A DNA stretch of 64,000 nucleotides from JAKIWV01 sp963773945. Its GTDB lineage: Archaea > Thermoplasmatota > Thermoplasmata > Lutacidiplasmatales > UBA184. A model generated the notes under the pieces. That model saw only the letters and a program-made list of their open reading frames with translations. It was not told where the DNA came from and did no database searches. The stretch is taken from the NCBI GenBank assembly GCA_963773945.1, contig CAVZDD010000004.1:1-64000 (forward strand). Reading direction: 5' to 3'. Made by a program: the position numbers and the translations under genes. Positions 9,565 to 17,252 of this stretch are shown one piece after another; the stretch's first letter is position 1; each line of letters opens with the position of its first letter.

Positions 9565-10440
9565 TCACCCGAAGGGCTTCTCGCCCTTAGCAGCCCGTGC
9601 CGAGACCCACAGCATCCCCGGATTGACCCGGTCAGGATACAACTGGAGCATCTCGTCGTACAACTGCTCCTTAGTGGTCGTCATCTCGTCCACGCGATCG
9701 AAGTCGCGAATATACTTCTGAGTCTCCTCAACGATCTGAGGACTGTCCGCCCGACCGGGCCGCTTGTGTCCAGCAATCACAGCCGTCGGATTGAGCGCTT
9801 TGATCTTATCGAGGGCAGCAATCCACTCTTGGCGCTTTGGCTTATCCGTCTCGGCAAAGTATTGATGGCACTCACTGTAGGCAACGTCCCCGGCGACAAC
9901 GAGGCCGATGGACGGGACATGGAGACAGGTACTGAACTCCGTGTCACTGTGACCGACCTCTACTGCGACCAAATCCTGCCCTTCGAGCTGGATCGAGTTC
10001 CCTTGCAGCTTGTCGGCGATGATTAGTTTGTCGGGAATCTGACCGGGAAACATTGCCTTCCAACCCTGAAGAGTCTCCGGAGAACTCCTTCGTCGCATGA
10101 CCTCTACGACGCTGGCGGTGGCGACAGCCCTCGCATTTGGGAAGCGGCTAAGAAGAACACCAATGCCGAACCAGTGGTCTCCGTGACCGTGCGTGACATA
10201 GATCGTGGTTAGGTTCTTGCCGCTCTTCGCGACCCATTCGATTAAGGCTTCCGTCTGCTTGACCGTGATGTAAGCATCAACGAGGATTGCGTCCCGCCGA
10301 CCAAAAATGAGTGTCGAAGCCATCGGTTGCCAGACCATTTGCTTCTGGCCCGGAGGCAAGCTGTTGGAGACCAACGGTATACTGGGCGTCACAAACACGT
10401 CCCACTCCAGTGGCTTGTCGGGAGTACCACCATCAGTCAT
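9565..10440 (-). CDS. MBL-fold metallo-hydrolase
   Basis: A 291-residue metallo-beta-lactamase-fold enzyme. The metal signature THGHGDHW is at about residues 93-100, with further ligands in VEVGHSDTE (His), VVAGDVAY (Asp) and VIAGHKRPG (His), so both metal sites look intact. A variant of the fold close to SoxH-like or quinoprotein relay/lactonase-type hydrolases; substrate unknown. No signal peptide, so cytoplasmic. It sits 59 bp downstream of a tautomerase gene on the same strand, and both probably belong to one TetR-controlled transcript, which suggests detoxification of a small organic compound. Confidence 0.85.
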   Translation of the reverse strand: MTDGGTPDKPLEWDVFVTPSIPLVSNSLPPGQKQMVWQPMASTLIFGRRDAILVDAYITVKQTEALIEWVAKSGKNLTTIYVTHGHGDHWFGIGVLLSRFPNARAVATASVVEVMRRRSSPETLQGWKAMFPGQIPDKLIIADKLQGNSIQLEGQDLVAVEVGHSDTEFSTCLHVPSIGLVVAGDVAYSECHQYFAETDKPKRQEWIAALDKIKALNPTAVIAGHKRPGRADSPQIVEETQKYIRDFDRVDEMTTTKEQLYDEMLQLYPDRVNPGMLWVSARAAKGEKPFG

Positions 10441-10499
10441 GTTCCGTCATCCGCTCCCGAGCCTCTTGGATCGAATCATGGCGCGCCCCTGTGGGCTCC

Positions 10500-10955
10500 T
10501 CAGAATGGACTAGGTTCCCGGGGCGGACTCTTAGCCAGCGCGGCCAACTGACTGCGGGCGGCTTGAGCAATGTCCGACCCGGTGTTCGCTTGTCCGTTGA
10601 TTCCCCAGCCGCCCTCGGGAGACTCCGTGATCAGCACCCAAGTCCGTTCCGCCAACGTCGGGTCTCCCGCGGCCTTCGCAACAATGTCGGTCAGTTCTCG
10701 AACGACTCCGAGCTGTTTGTCACGGTTCAGGACGCCCACCGGTGTCAGGACTTGAACTCGGACGTAGTTGCGATCTCCGTCCACATTGGAGAGCGAGTCG
10801 GCGGGCAGATCGTGGACGAATGCCGCCGTGTTCTTGCGAAACAGGGGTAGGCTCGGAACCTTCTCCCACCGCATGACGGCGGCGGCAAGATCCTGCGCAA
10901 GGGCGTGTTTATCGGCAAAGGTCCCGGCAGTAGCGTACACATCAATCATCGGCAT
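10500..10955 (-). CDS. tautomerase family protein
   Basis: A 151-residue protein (MPMIDVYATAGTFADKHALA) with features of the 4-oxalocrotonate tautomerase superfamily: PMIDVY near the N-terminus, VHDLPADSLSNV in the middle, the second beta-alpha-beta unit VRVQVLTPVGVLNRDKQLGVVRELTD and a conserved WVLITESPEGGWG tail. The catalytic Pro1 would be exposed after methionine removal. It is the long, fused-dimer type. It is the first gene of a minus-strand pair with the metallo-hydrolase, starting 20 bp from a TetR-type operator. Confidence 0.8.
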   Translation of the reverse strand: MPMIDVYATAGTFADKHALAQDLAAAVMRWEKVPSLPLFRKNTAAFVHDLPADSLSNVDGDRNYVRVQVLTPVGVLNRDKQLGVVRELTDIVAKAAGDPTLAERTWVLITESPEGGWGINGQANTGSDIAQAARSQLAALAKSPPREPSPF

Positions 10956-10974
10956 TTGGGCCCCCCGGGTGCAT

Positions 10975-10990
10975 TATGACGACCGTCATA
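10975..10990. promoter_or_regulatory. TetR-type operator between divergent genes
   Basis: TATGACG-AC-CGTCATA is a perfect 7-bp inverted repeat with a 2-base spacer, in the 111-bp gap between tautomerase and tetR. A TATA-like TCATATAG overlaps its right arm, so binding should block transcription of tetR and probably of the divergent operon as well. Confidence 0.7.
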
Positions 10991-11066
10991 TAGTTGCTGG
11001 CCGTTCGTGCGCCGGATTGACCACTAGGGCGCCTTTGATAGGTGCGGGAGGGAAGGGCTGGGACGT

Positions 11067-11642
11067 ATGGCGAAAGACAGTAGAGAGCGAATGGTCGCCA
11101 GCGCGGCCTCCCTCATCGGTTCCCGAGGGGTGAAGGCCACCTCCTTCACCGAGGTTCTAAAAGACAGCCGAGCGCCCCGCGGATCGATCTATCACCACTT
11201 CCCTCAGGGAAAGCGTCAGCTCGTCAGGGACGCGTTGCACCGGACAACGGAGCAGATACTGACCTACCAACGAACATGTACGGCCGATACGGCCGCTGGC
11301 ATCTTGGAGCACTTCGTGGATCTCTTTCGCCAGTCGCTCGCTTCTTCTCAGTGTCGAGCCGGGTGCCCGGTTGCAGGCGTGGTAATCGATACGTACACCG
11401 ACCGGGGCGCTCTTCGGGAGACTGCACGGGAAAGCTTCCGGTCCTGGATCGCCCTCCTCACGGACCAACTCGTTGCCGTCGGATTTACGCGCGCCGATGC
11501 CCGTTCACTGTCGGTGACAACGCTCGCGTCCGTGGAGGGGGGACTCATCCTCTGCCGGGCCGAAGGCACTGTCGCTCCCCTCGACCAGATCGCTCGACAA
11601 CTTCAGACCTTGGCGTCCTCTCCGAAGCCCAAGTTAAGGTGA
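11067..11642 (+). CDS. TetR/AcrR family repressor
   Basis: A 191-residue protein with an N-terminal TetR helix-turn-helix: RERMVASAASLIGSRGVKAT, then TEVLKDSRAPRGSIYHHFPQ (recognition helix and the conserved YHHFP), residues about 8-55. The C-terminal ligand domain contains QCRAGCPVAGV, typical of the LmrA/YxaF-type subgroup (known family). It is divergent from the tautomerase/metallo-hydrolase pair with a 16-bp palindrome in between, and is followed by the first part of an EmrB/QacA-type efflux gene, the usual partner of this subgroup. The ligand is unknown. Confidence 0.88.
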   Translation: MAKDSRERMVASAASLIGSRGVKATSFTEVLKDSRAPRGSIYHHFPQGKRQLVRDALHRTTEQILTYQRTCTADTAAGILEHFVDLFRQSLASSQCRAGCPVAGVVIDTYTDRGALRETARESFRSWIALLTDQLVAVGFTRADARSLSVTTLASVEGGLILCRAEGTVAPLDQIARQLQTLASSPKPKLR

Positions 11643-11770
11643 GGAGCACGGCCCCGGACCTCACATCCCCGTCAAGGGACCTATGCCCACCTCCCTTCGA
11701 ACTATCCCCACCCGGGTCCACCATGAAGGTCCTGGGGTTCTCCTCTTGCTGAGACGAGCTTGAGGTGGAA

Positions 11771-11989
11771 ATGAGCGCTCCGGTGGGCAGCGCACCGACT
11801 GCGACTCCGGTGGACAGCCGCCCGTCCCGGCAGGACTGGTTGGTCCTCTCTGTCGTCCTGGTCGGTACCTTCATGGCCATCCTGGACGCATTCATCGTGA
11901 ACGTTGCGCTCCCAACTATCCAGCGGACGATCGGCGCGGATTCATCGGACCTGGCCAAACACAGGTTCCGTGATACAGACCCCCCCTGA
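11771..11989 (+). pseudogene. truncated DHA2-family drug efflux transporter (N-terminus only)
   Basis: The start of an MFS DHA2 (EmrB/QacA) transporter: a GAGGTGG Shine-Dalgarno precedes the ATG at 11771, and the first membrane helix carries the family motif VGTFMAILDAFIVNVALPTI. The natural sequence continues to IGADSSDLA and then breaks at about 11945-11957, where it runs into the truncated cyclase gene on the opposite strand; the remaining 13 or so helices are missing. Position directly after tetR shows this was the repressor's efflux target. Confidence 0.8.
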
Positions 11990-12367
11990 ATCGGCCAGAC
12001 TTTCGATTCGGGACGCGACATTCACCGAGTCCCCGAATATGTCAGAGCCGCGTTCCTCCACATCCCCCAGGTGAATGCCAATCCGCAGCAGGATGGGTCG
12101 AACATTCCCCTCCGCGTTGCGCTCAGTAATGAGTTGTTGCGCCGCGATAGCGCATTGAACCGCCCGCAGGGCGCTGTCGAACACGACGAGAAACCCGTCG
12201 CCCATCGATTTGATTTCGCGACCCTGGTGAGTGGCAAAGAGGGGTCTACAGATCGACGCTTGCTCATCTCCGAGTCGGAGCGCTTCCCCTTCATCGGTCT
12301 GGGCCAGAGCCGTAGACCCGACCATGTCGGTAAACATGATGGCGGCAAGGCGACGGTTCGAGGGCAC
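11942..12367 (-). pseudogene. truncated class III adenylate cyclase (N-terminal domain)
   Basis: A 141-codon frame encoding most of a class III cyclase domain: MFTDMVGSTAL, KSMGDGFLVVFDSA, LLRIGIHLGDV, and NVASRIESLADSGGVCI. It is paralogous to the frame at 6919-7746 and shares its leaderless promoter block. It stops at VFGQVR, exactly where the efflux transporter fragment from the other strand ends, so the C-terminal dimer arm, the TolB-like part and any TPRs are lost. The metal-binding Asp residues and the NxxxR motif remain, but the domain lacks its last strands and is unlikely to be active. Confidence 0.78.
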
Positions 12368-12471
12368 GGTCCGAGAATGGCGCTTGTTAGATTAAGCCCC
12401 GGTCTGTGAACAAGCCATAGTCCACCCGGTGCGCCCGTTCCCGGAAGGAATTCGCGGCGAAGAGATCGAGG

Positions 12472-12729
12472 TCACCGGTCGTAGATTCGCGACCGGTGAT
12501 CTACCCGTTCAACCAGGATGGTGTGTTCCGAGTGGGAGAGTACCGCCAGAAGGCGGTAGGCGCCGATACGAAGCTTGTGCTCGTCCGAACTCGTCAATCT
12601 CGTGAAGTAGTGCGTGGGGTCCAAGGCCGCGGCTTCAAGCCGAGTTATGACCCTCCGGGCTACCGCCCGATCGAGCCTGTGCAGGTCCCGGACAGCGGTG
12701 TCTGACCACTTAATCGACCAAGGCGTCAG
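12472..12729 (-). CDS. RelE-like toxin without an ordinary start codon
   Basis: An open frame of about 85 codons reads PWSIKWSDTAVRDLHRLDRA, then RRVITRLEAAALDPTHYFTR, DEHKLRIGAYRLLAVLSH and ILVERVDHRSRIYDR before the stop at 12472-12474, a clear RelE/ParE toxin. No ATG, GTG or TTG exists in frame near the expected N-terminus; the best candidate is a CTG at 12729, overlapping the antitoxin stop by 4 bp just as in the 8059-8585 pair. Either CTG is used at low efficiency or the start has been lost, leaving the antitoxin without a working toxin. Confidence 0.65.
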   Translation of the reverse strand: MTPWSIKWSDTAVRDLHRLDRAVARRVITRLEAAALDPTHYFTRLTSSDEHKLRIGAYRLLAVLSHSEHTILVERVDHRSRIYDR

Positions 12730-12962
12730 AGGCCCAACCGCTTCTTGATCTGCTCGTGCTCAGTCAGACGGCCCGACCGGATGTCAAGTCTAGCGTTCAG
12801 TAGCCCCATCCGAAACGCATCGCTATACGTCCCTTCGTCGTCGCCCCGCGGGATCAGGGCGAGTAGTTTGTTCAAGAGCTCGTCGTAGGTCTCTCGAGGG
12901 GAACTTTTCAAGGCGGCGAGTCGCCCGCGGGTGGCGGGGGTAACTTGGATAGTCGTAATCAT
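12726..12962 (-). CDS. VapB/RelB-like antitoxin (RHH type)
   Basis: A 78-residue protein: MITTIQVTPATRGRLAALKS is a ribbon-helix-helix-like N-terminus, followed by PRETYDELLNKLLALIPRGD and a C-terminal toxin-binding part ending KKRLGL. The core matches the archaeal small antitoxin family that pairs with RelE or PIN toxins (known family). It is homologous to the 76-residue antitoxin at 8355-8585. A TATA-like CTATATG and a 7-bp inverted repeat lie directly upstream. Confidence 0.75.
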   Translation of the reverse strand: MITTIQVTPATRGRLAALKSSPRETYDELLNKLLALIPRGDDEGTYSDAFRMGLLNARLDIRSGRLTEHEQIKKRLGL

Positions 12963-12975
12963 CGACTAAAGGGTG

Positions 12976-13010
12976 GCACATGGTTGGCATATAGATTACT
13001 ATGCATGTGC
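12976..13010. promoter_or_regulatory. possible toxin-antitoxin operator and TATA region
   Basis: GCACATG (12976-12982) and CATGTGC (13004-13010) are a perfect 7-bp inverted repeat flanking a TATA-like TATAG at 12989-12994, in the 5' region of the antitoxin gene at 12962. The spacing of 21 bases is long for one dimer, so two bound dimers would be needed. Confidence 0.4.
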
Positions 13011-13064
13011 TACGGAGGAATCCGATTCCGAAAAGAGTCAGCCTTGCGACAGTTCTCGTGAAGC

Positions 13065-13100
13065 GGGATATGAAGAATTCGGTAGTTTCCCCCTCCGACA
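13065..13100. repeat. short dispersed repeat, second type, copy 2
   Basis: Near-identical to 7925-7960 (differences inside GAATTCSGTAGTKT), ending in the shared CCCCCTCCGACA. On the minus strand an ATG at 13101 opens SEGETTEFFIS, matching the frame seen at the other copy. Confidence 0.6.
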
Positions 13101-13209
13101 TTTATTGAGAATCCCGAGGTGCCATCCGACGACGGAGGTCTCAGTTCCCATCCGATCAACCCCCCACAGTCGATATACCCCGTTCGCGTTCAACTCCGGC
13201 CGGTGGGCG

Positions 13210-14562
13210 ATGGAGGTTCCCGAAGTCCGGTGTGCGCGTAGCGGGGATCTTCGCATCGCTTACGAGGTGTTCGGGACGGGCCCTGTCGACCTTGTCTACG
13301 GTCGCACGGCAATCTCCCATCTCGAACTGGTCTGGGAGCAGCCTGATGTCGCTGGATATTTCCGGGATCTGGGGAACGCCGCCCGCGTAATCCTGTGGGA
13401 CAAGCGGGGAGTGGGTCTCTCCGATCGGGCGGTTGGGACGCCGACACTCGAGGACCGGATGGACGATGTCCGGGCCGTCATGGATGCAGCGAAGAGTCGG
13501 CGCGCGGTCATTTTTGGAGCCACCGATACGGCGGCGATGGCCCTCCTGTTCGCAGCGACCTACCCCGAGCGTACCCTGGGCCTCATACTGATCGAACCCA
13601 TGGTCCGAGGTTCGTGGGCTCCCGACTACGCCTTCGCCCCTACACGCGAAGAGGTGGAGGAGTCAATTCGACTTTCGGACGAGGATTGGGGGACCTCTCC
13701 CCACCTCGACCGACTGTTGTCGACCCAAGCCCCGAGTCGCGCAGCGGACCCCGAGTTCAAACGATGGTACGGACGGGTGATCCGGTTCGGTTCATCGCCC
13801 TCCGCTGCCGCCTCCCTCGCGCGGATGAACCTCGAAATTGACGTTCGGGCCACTCTGCCGGCGGTTCATGTCCCTACGCTCATCCTGAAATGCCCGGGCG
13901 ACCGAACCCTTCGTGAGGAAAGCTCCGATTACGTCGCGTCCCACGTGGCGGGAGCTCAGCTTGTCTCCATTCCGGGGAGAGACCACTTCTTCTGGGCGAA
14001 CCCTGAAGCGCGCTCCGCTTCCCTCCGCGTCCAGACATCTTTCCTCACCAGCTTACCATCGGGTTGGCCCGACGAGGACCGAGTACTCAAGACCGTAGTC
14101 TTCGCCGACATCGTCGATTCCACCCGACTCGCCTCCCGGCTGGGTGATCACAGTTGGAGGGAGCTTCTGGACTCATTCCTCTCTGGGTCCCGCGCCGAAA
14201 TCGCCCGCTTCCGGGGCCGAATGGTGAAAACGACCGGGGATGGGTTCCTCGCCACCTTCGACGGGCCGACCCGGGCGGTACGCTTCGCGCAAGCCGCTCG
14301 GGAGCAGGCGAAGCAACGGGGCCTCGATCTTCGGGCCGGGGTGCATACGGGCGAGTGCCTCATGGAAGACAACGACGTCGTCGGGATCGCGGTCCACCTC
14401 GCGTCCCGAATCTGCGATTCCGCGGTTGGTGGTGAGATCGTGACCTCACGAACCGTCCGGGACCTTTCGGTAGGTTCGGAAGTGCGCTTTGAGGAACGGG
14501 AGTCCCGCCGGTTCAAGGGAGTGGAGGGGACCTGGGAGACGTTCCTCGCGGTATCGCAGTGA
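13210..14562 (+). CDS. alpha/beta hydrolase fused to class III nucleotide cyclase
   Basis: A 450-residue two-domain protein. Residues about 1-280 are an alpha/beta hydrolase fold (LGLILIEPM, PTLILKCPGDRTLREESS, PGRDHFFW), but the nucleophile elbow reads FGATDTAAMAL, without the usual Ser-x-Gly-Gly. Residues about 290-450 are a class III cyclase (TVVFADIVDSTRLASRLGD, MVKTTGDGFLATFD, GIAVHLASRI); the usual Asn of the NxxxR motif is His. Known fusions of this type are common in Actinobacteria and some Archaea. Both domains may thus be impaired. The ATG at 13210 is chosen because a TATA-like CGATATACC lies about 35 bp upstream; a longer frame exists but has non-coding-like composition. Confidence 0.8.
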   Translation: MEVPEVRCARSGDLRIAYEVFGTGPVDLVYGRTAISHLELVWEQPDVAGYFRDLGNAARVILWDKRGVGLSDRAVGTPTLEDRMDDVRAVMDAAKSRRAVIFGATDTAAMALLFAATYPERTLGLILIEPMVRGSWAPDYAFAPTREEVEESIRLSDEDWGTSPHLDRLLSTQAPSRAADPEFKRWYGRVIRFGSSPSAAASLARMNLEIDVRATLPAVHVPTLILKCPGDRTLREESSDYVASHVAGAQLVSIPGRDHFFWANPEARSASLRVQTSFLTSLPSGWPDEDRVLKTVVFADIVDSTRLASRLGDHSWRELLDSFLSGSRAEIARFRGRMVKTTGDGFLATFDGPTRAVRFAQAAREQAKQRGLDLRAGVHTGECLMEDNDVVGIAVHLASRICDSAVGGEIVTSRTVRDLSVGSEVRFEERESRRFKGVEGTWETFLAVSQ

Positions 14563-14680
14563 TTCGCAGCCCCCTCGGCCGTTTTGGTGGGGATTTGAAC
14601 GATCGGGTCGTGGCCTCCACCGACGTTCTTCACCGATTCCTCGCAGAGAATGGGCGCCGTTTTTCCACTCGCGGGCAGGA

Positions 14681-14717
14681 ATTGAACCCTCCGGGGGTTC
14701 GAATACCCCCTCCGACA
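14681..14717. repeat. short palindromic repeat, copy C
   Basis: ATTGAACCCTC and GGGGGTTCGAAT form an imperfect inverted repeat, followed by ACCCCCTCCGACA. It lies between convergent genes (end of the hydrolase-cyclase and end of the crotonase gene), a position where a bidirectional terminator would also fit. Confidence 0.55.
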
Positions 14718-14815
14718 CCTTTCTGCCTCCTCCGTTCGACCGGAACTTCCGACGAAACCCGGCGGCCCGTGGTCGGCCACGCTGGCGCGAACCAGTCAGT
14801 CCGACGACGCGCGAT

Positions 14816-15976
14816 TCAGGATTTGCGGGCGGGCTCGTTCGGGGAGCGAACTCCTTCGGAGGGACGCGAAGAGGGATTCTGTAGTGCGACCTGGGCCCAG
14901 AATCGATAGCTGTCCGTCGCGTTCTGCATGAGCGCGAAGAAGGCTTCGAAGGCCCGCAGCCCGGCCTCGCGATACGCTTGGGCCATCGCGAGCATATCGA
15001 AGGGTGCCGCCCTCGGCCCGGCGTCCGACCGGCCCAGCAGGTCCTTCTCGGATTGATAGACGAGCTCCTTGGCGATTTCCAAGGGATTTCCCGGGCGTTC
15101 CCACGGGAACTCCGGTCGTCGCCGGGTCCAATCGCGTTGATCCGGGAAGGCCGCGGGCCGCTTCTCCAGGAAGGCTTGCATGCCCTCCTTCTGGTCGTCG
15201 GTGTCGAACAGAAGTCCCCACAGCGTGCGCTCGTAATCCAGCCCGTTCAAGCGGCTCGGGTCCGCCGCCTGATTCACGGCATACTTCGCCGCGGCGAGCG
15301 CGACGGCCGGCTTGGCGGCGAGCTCCCGTGCGAGCGCCATCGCCTCCTCCATCAAGCGGTCGTTCGGAACGACGCGGTCCAGGAGGCCGTACGTGAAGGC
15401 GGTCCGGGCCGGAATCTTCTCCCCGGTCAGGATCCATCGACGCGCTCGAACCACGCCCACGGCCCGCGTCAAGCGCCGGGAACCACCCCAGCCCGGAATG
15501 ACGCCGATGTTGATCTCGGGTTGACCGAACACCGCGTCCTCGCTCGCGATGATGAAGTCACAGGCCTGGGAAAGTTCAAACCCGCCGCCCATGCAGAAGC
15601 CGTGCACCGCGACGATGACGGGGAGCGGGGAGCGTTCCAGCAGGTTCGCGACGGCCTGTCCCTTCGTCGAGAACGCGCTCGCTTCGGCGCGATCCATGCC
15701 GACCATATCCCCGATGTTCGCCCCACCGGAGAAGGCGCGCTCCCCGGCGCCCGCGATCACCAAGACGCGGACCGACGCATCGTTCGAGAGCTCGAGGATC
15801 TGGCTCGCGAGCTCCTCCAACAGACGGCTGGTAAAGATGTTGAGCGGAGGGTTGTTCAATGTGAGGATCGCCACGGGTCCGCGGCGCTCGACCAGGACGA
15901 GGGGTCCGGGTCGGGACTCGGCGAGGGCGACCGGGGCGCGTCGACTTCGAGGGGTGGCTCGGTGGGCGCTTGCCAT
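14816..15976 (-). CDS. enoyl-CoA hydratase (crotonase) with C-terminal extension, in PHA operon
   Basis: A 386-residue crotonase-family protein. The fold core is at about residues 28-280: oxyanion-hole segment AFSGGANIGDM, GFCMGGGFELSQACDF with the first catalytic Glu, and FGQPEINIGVIPGWGGSRRL with the second, so hydratase chemistry is plausible, for example crotonyl-CoA to 3-hydroxybutyryl-CoA feeding PHA. About 100 residues after the core are unusual and end in a phasin-like helical stretch (RAFEAFFALMQNATDSYRFW), which may tether the enzyme to granules. It is the last gene of the minus-strand pha operon, 12 bp after phaC. It could alternatively serve beta-oxidation. Confidence 0.85.
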   Translation of the reverse strand: MASAHRATPRSRRAPVALAESRPGPLVLVERRGPVAILTLNNPPLNIFTSRLLEELASQILELSNDASVRVLVIAGAGERAFSGGANIGDMVGMDRAEASAFSTKGQAVANLLERSPLPVIVAVHGFCMGGGFELSQACDFIIASEDAVFGQPEINIGVIPGWGGSRRLTRAVGVVRARRWILTGEKIPARTAFTYGLLDRVVPNDRLMEEAMALARELAAKPAVALAAAKYAVNQAADPSRLNGLDYERTLWGLLFDTDDQKEGMQAFLEKRPAAFPDQRDWTRRRPEFPWERPGNPLEIAKELVYQSEKDLLGRSDAGPRAAPFDMLAMAQAYREAGLRAFEAFFALMQNATDSYRFWAQVALQNPSSRPSEGVRSPNEPARKS

Positions 15977-15988
15977 CGTGTCCCCCTC

Positions 15989-17221
15989 CTACGTCGTCGC
16001 GCCGCGAGGTCGAGCTCGTCGCGGATGCTTCGAACGGGATGATTTTGGAGCGCGCCGGGGCGCGCGCCGGTCGTTGTGGGCCAGAACCCATTCGGCAAAC
16101 CGCGGCCACAACTCCTTGTGGGCGGCGCGACTCACCGAGAGACCGATGTGTCCCGACGGCAGTTGGAACCGCGTCACGTCCTTCGACCCGACGTGATCGA
16201 GGATGCGTTCGGTGGATTCCGGTGGCACCAGGTTGTCTTTGAGTCCCACGATGGTGGCCACGGGCATGGTGAGCGCGGCGAGGTCGATCGCCCGATCGTC
16301 CCCGTCCAGAGTCCACTCTCCCTTCACGAGCAGATTCCGCTGGTATCCTTTGTCGATGAACTCGGCGTAGGTTGGGCCGGCCATCGGGATCCCATCGTTG
16401 GTCCACTTCTCCATCCGGAGGAAGTTCCCGACGAACGCCGGCTCGTCGATGCGGCCGAGGAGATCCTTGAACTTTAGGTAGTTCGTCCTCAGCGGGTCCA
16501 AAATGCCAAACGCGTCGTTGAAGAACGACGCGGGGATCAACTCGTAGGTCCGCGCGATCTTCCAGGGGTCGAACCCGGGGGCGTGCGACCAGATGTTGAG
16601 AAAACTGGACCGGGTATCAAAGTCGAGCCCGGCGGCCATGAGGGCGAGGGATCGCACCTTCTCGGGGTGGAGCGCCGCGTACATCGCGGCGAAGCTTCCT
16701 CCCATGCAGTACCCCAGGATGTGGAGACGGTCGGCCCCACTGGTCTCGCGGACGGCGTCGACGGCGCGGTCCACATACCCGTTGACGTAGTCGTGAATTC
16801 GGAGATTCTTGTCCCTGTTATTCGGGATGCCCCAGTCGATGAGGTACACGTCAAGCCCCCGTTGGAGGAGGCTCTCGACGACCGAATGGCCCGGCTCCAG
16901 GTCCATGATGTACGGCTTGTTGATCAGGGCGTAGACCAGGAGAATGGGAGGGCGGTCGTTTCCTCCGACGCCCGGCAGCGGGCGGTAGCGGAGGACCCGC
17001 ATCTTATCTTCGGCATAGATCACATCGCTCGGGGTTTGCCCGACCAAGATCTTCGGAGGGTGGACGGCGAGGTCCCAGGCCTTCCAGAGCTTGTCGGTGA
17101 ACTCCGCGAAGGGGTCGACCTTCGGGCGTCCCGCCTCGCTTCGGGAGGAGCTCCCGGCGGCGGTGGCCCTTTCTGCCCGCGGTGCGGCCATCTCAGCGAC
17201 GACGTACTCGGTAGCGGCCAT
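15989..17221 (-). CDS. phaC: class III poly(3-hydroxyalkanoate) synthase catalytic subunit
   Basis: A 410-residue PHA synthase. The lipase-like box is GYCMGG with the nucleophilic Cys; the catalytic Asp is in VGLKDNLVPP and His in PSGHIGLS. Also typical are PPILLVYALINKPYIMDLEP and VYLIDWGIPNNRDKNL. Length and the separate PhaE gene next door place it in class III, as in haloarchaea (known family). It polymerises 3-hydroxyacyl-CoA at the granule surface. The start ATG at 17221 has a GAGGAG-type ribosome binding site. Residues 1-35 and the Arg-rich C-terminus are low complexity. Confidence 0.95.
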   Translation of the reverse strand: MAATEYVVAEMAAPRAERATAAGSSSRSEAGRPKVDPFAEFTDKLWKAWDLAVHPPKILVGQTPSDVIYAEDKMRVLRYRPLPGVGGNDRPPILLVYALINKPYIMDLEPGHSVVESLLQRGLDVYLIDWGIPNNRDKNLRIHDYVNGYVDRAVDAVRETSGADRLHILGYCMGGSFAAMYAALHPEKVRSLALMAAGLDFDTRSSFLNIWSHAPGFDPWKIARTYELIPASFFNDAFGILDPLRTNYLKFKDLLGRIDEPAFVGNFLRMEKWTNDGIPMAGPTYAEFIDKGYQRNLLVKGEWTLDGDDRAIDLAALTMPVATIVGLKDNLVPPESTERILDHVGSKDVTRFQLPSGHIGLSVSRAAHKELWPRFAEWVLAHNDRRAPRRAPKSSRSKHPRRARPRGATT

Positions 17222-17252
17222 AAGTCCGCTTCTCCTCGCGGGAGAGGCGGGC

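Noticed and set aside
14978..16042. A 354-codon plus-strand frame across the crotonase and phaC genes
   Set aside because: The minus strand encodes clear crotonase and PHA synthase motifs; long antisense frames are expected in high-GC DNA.
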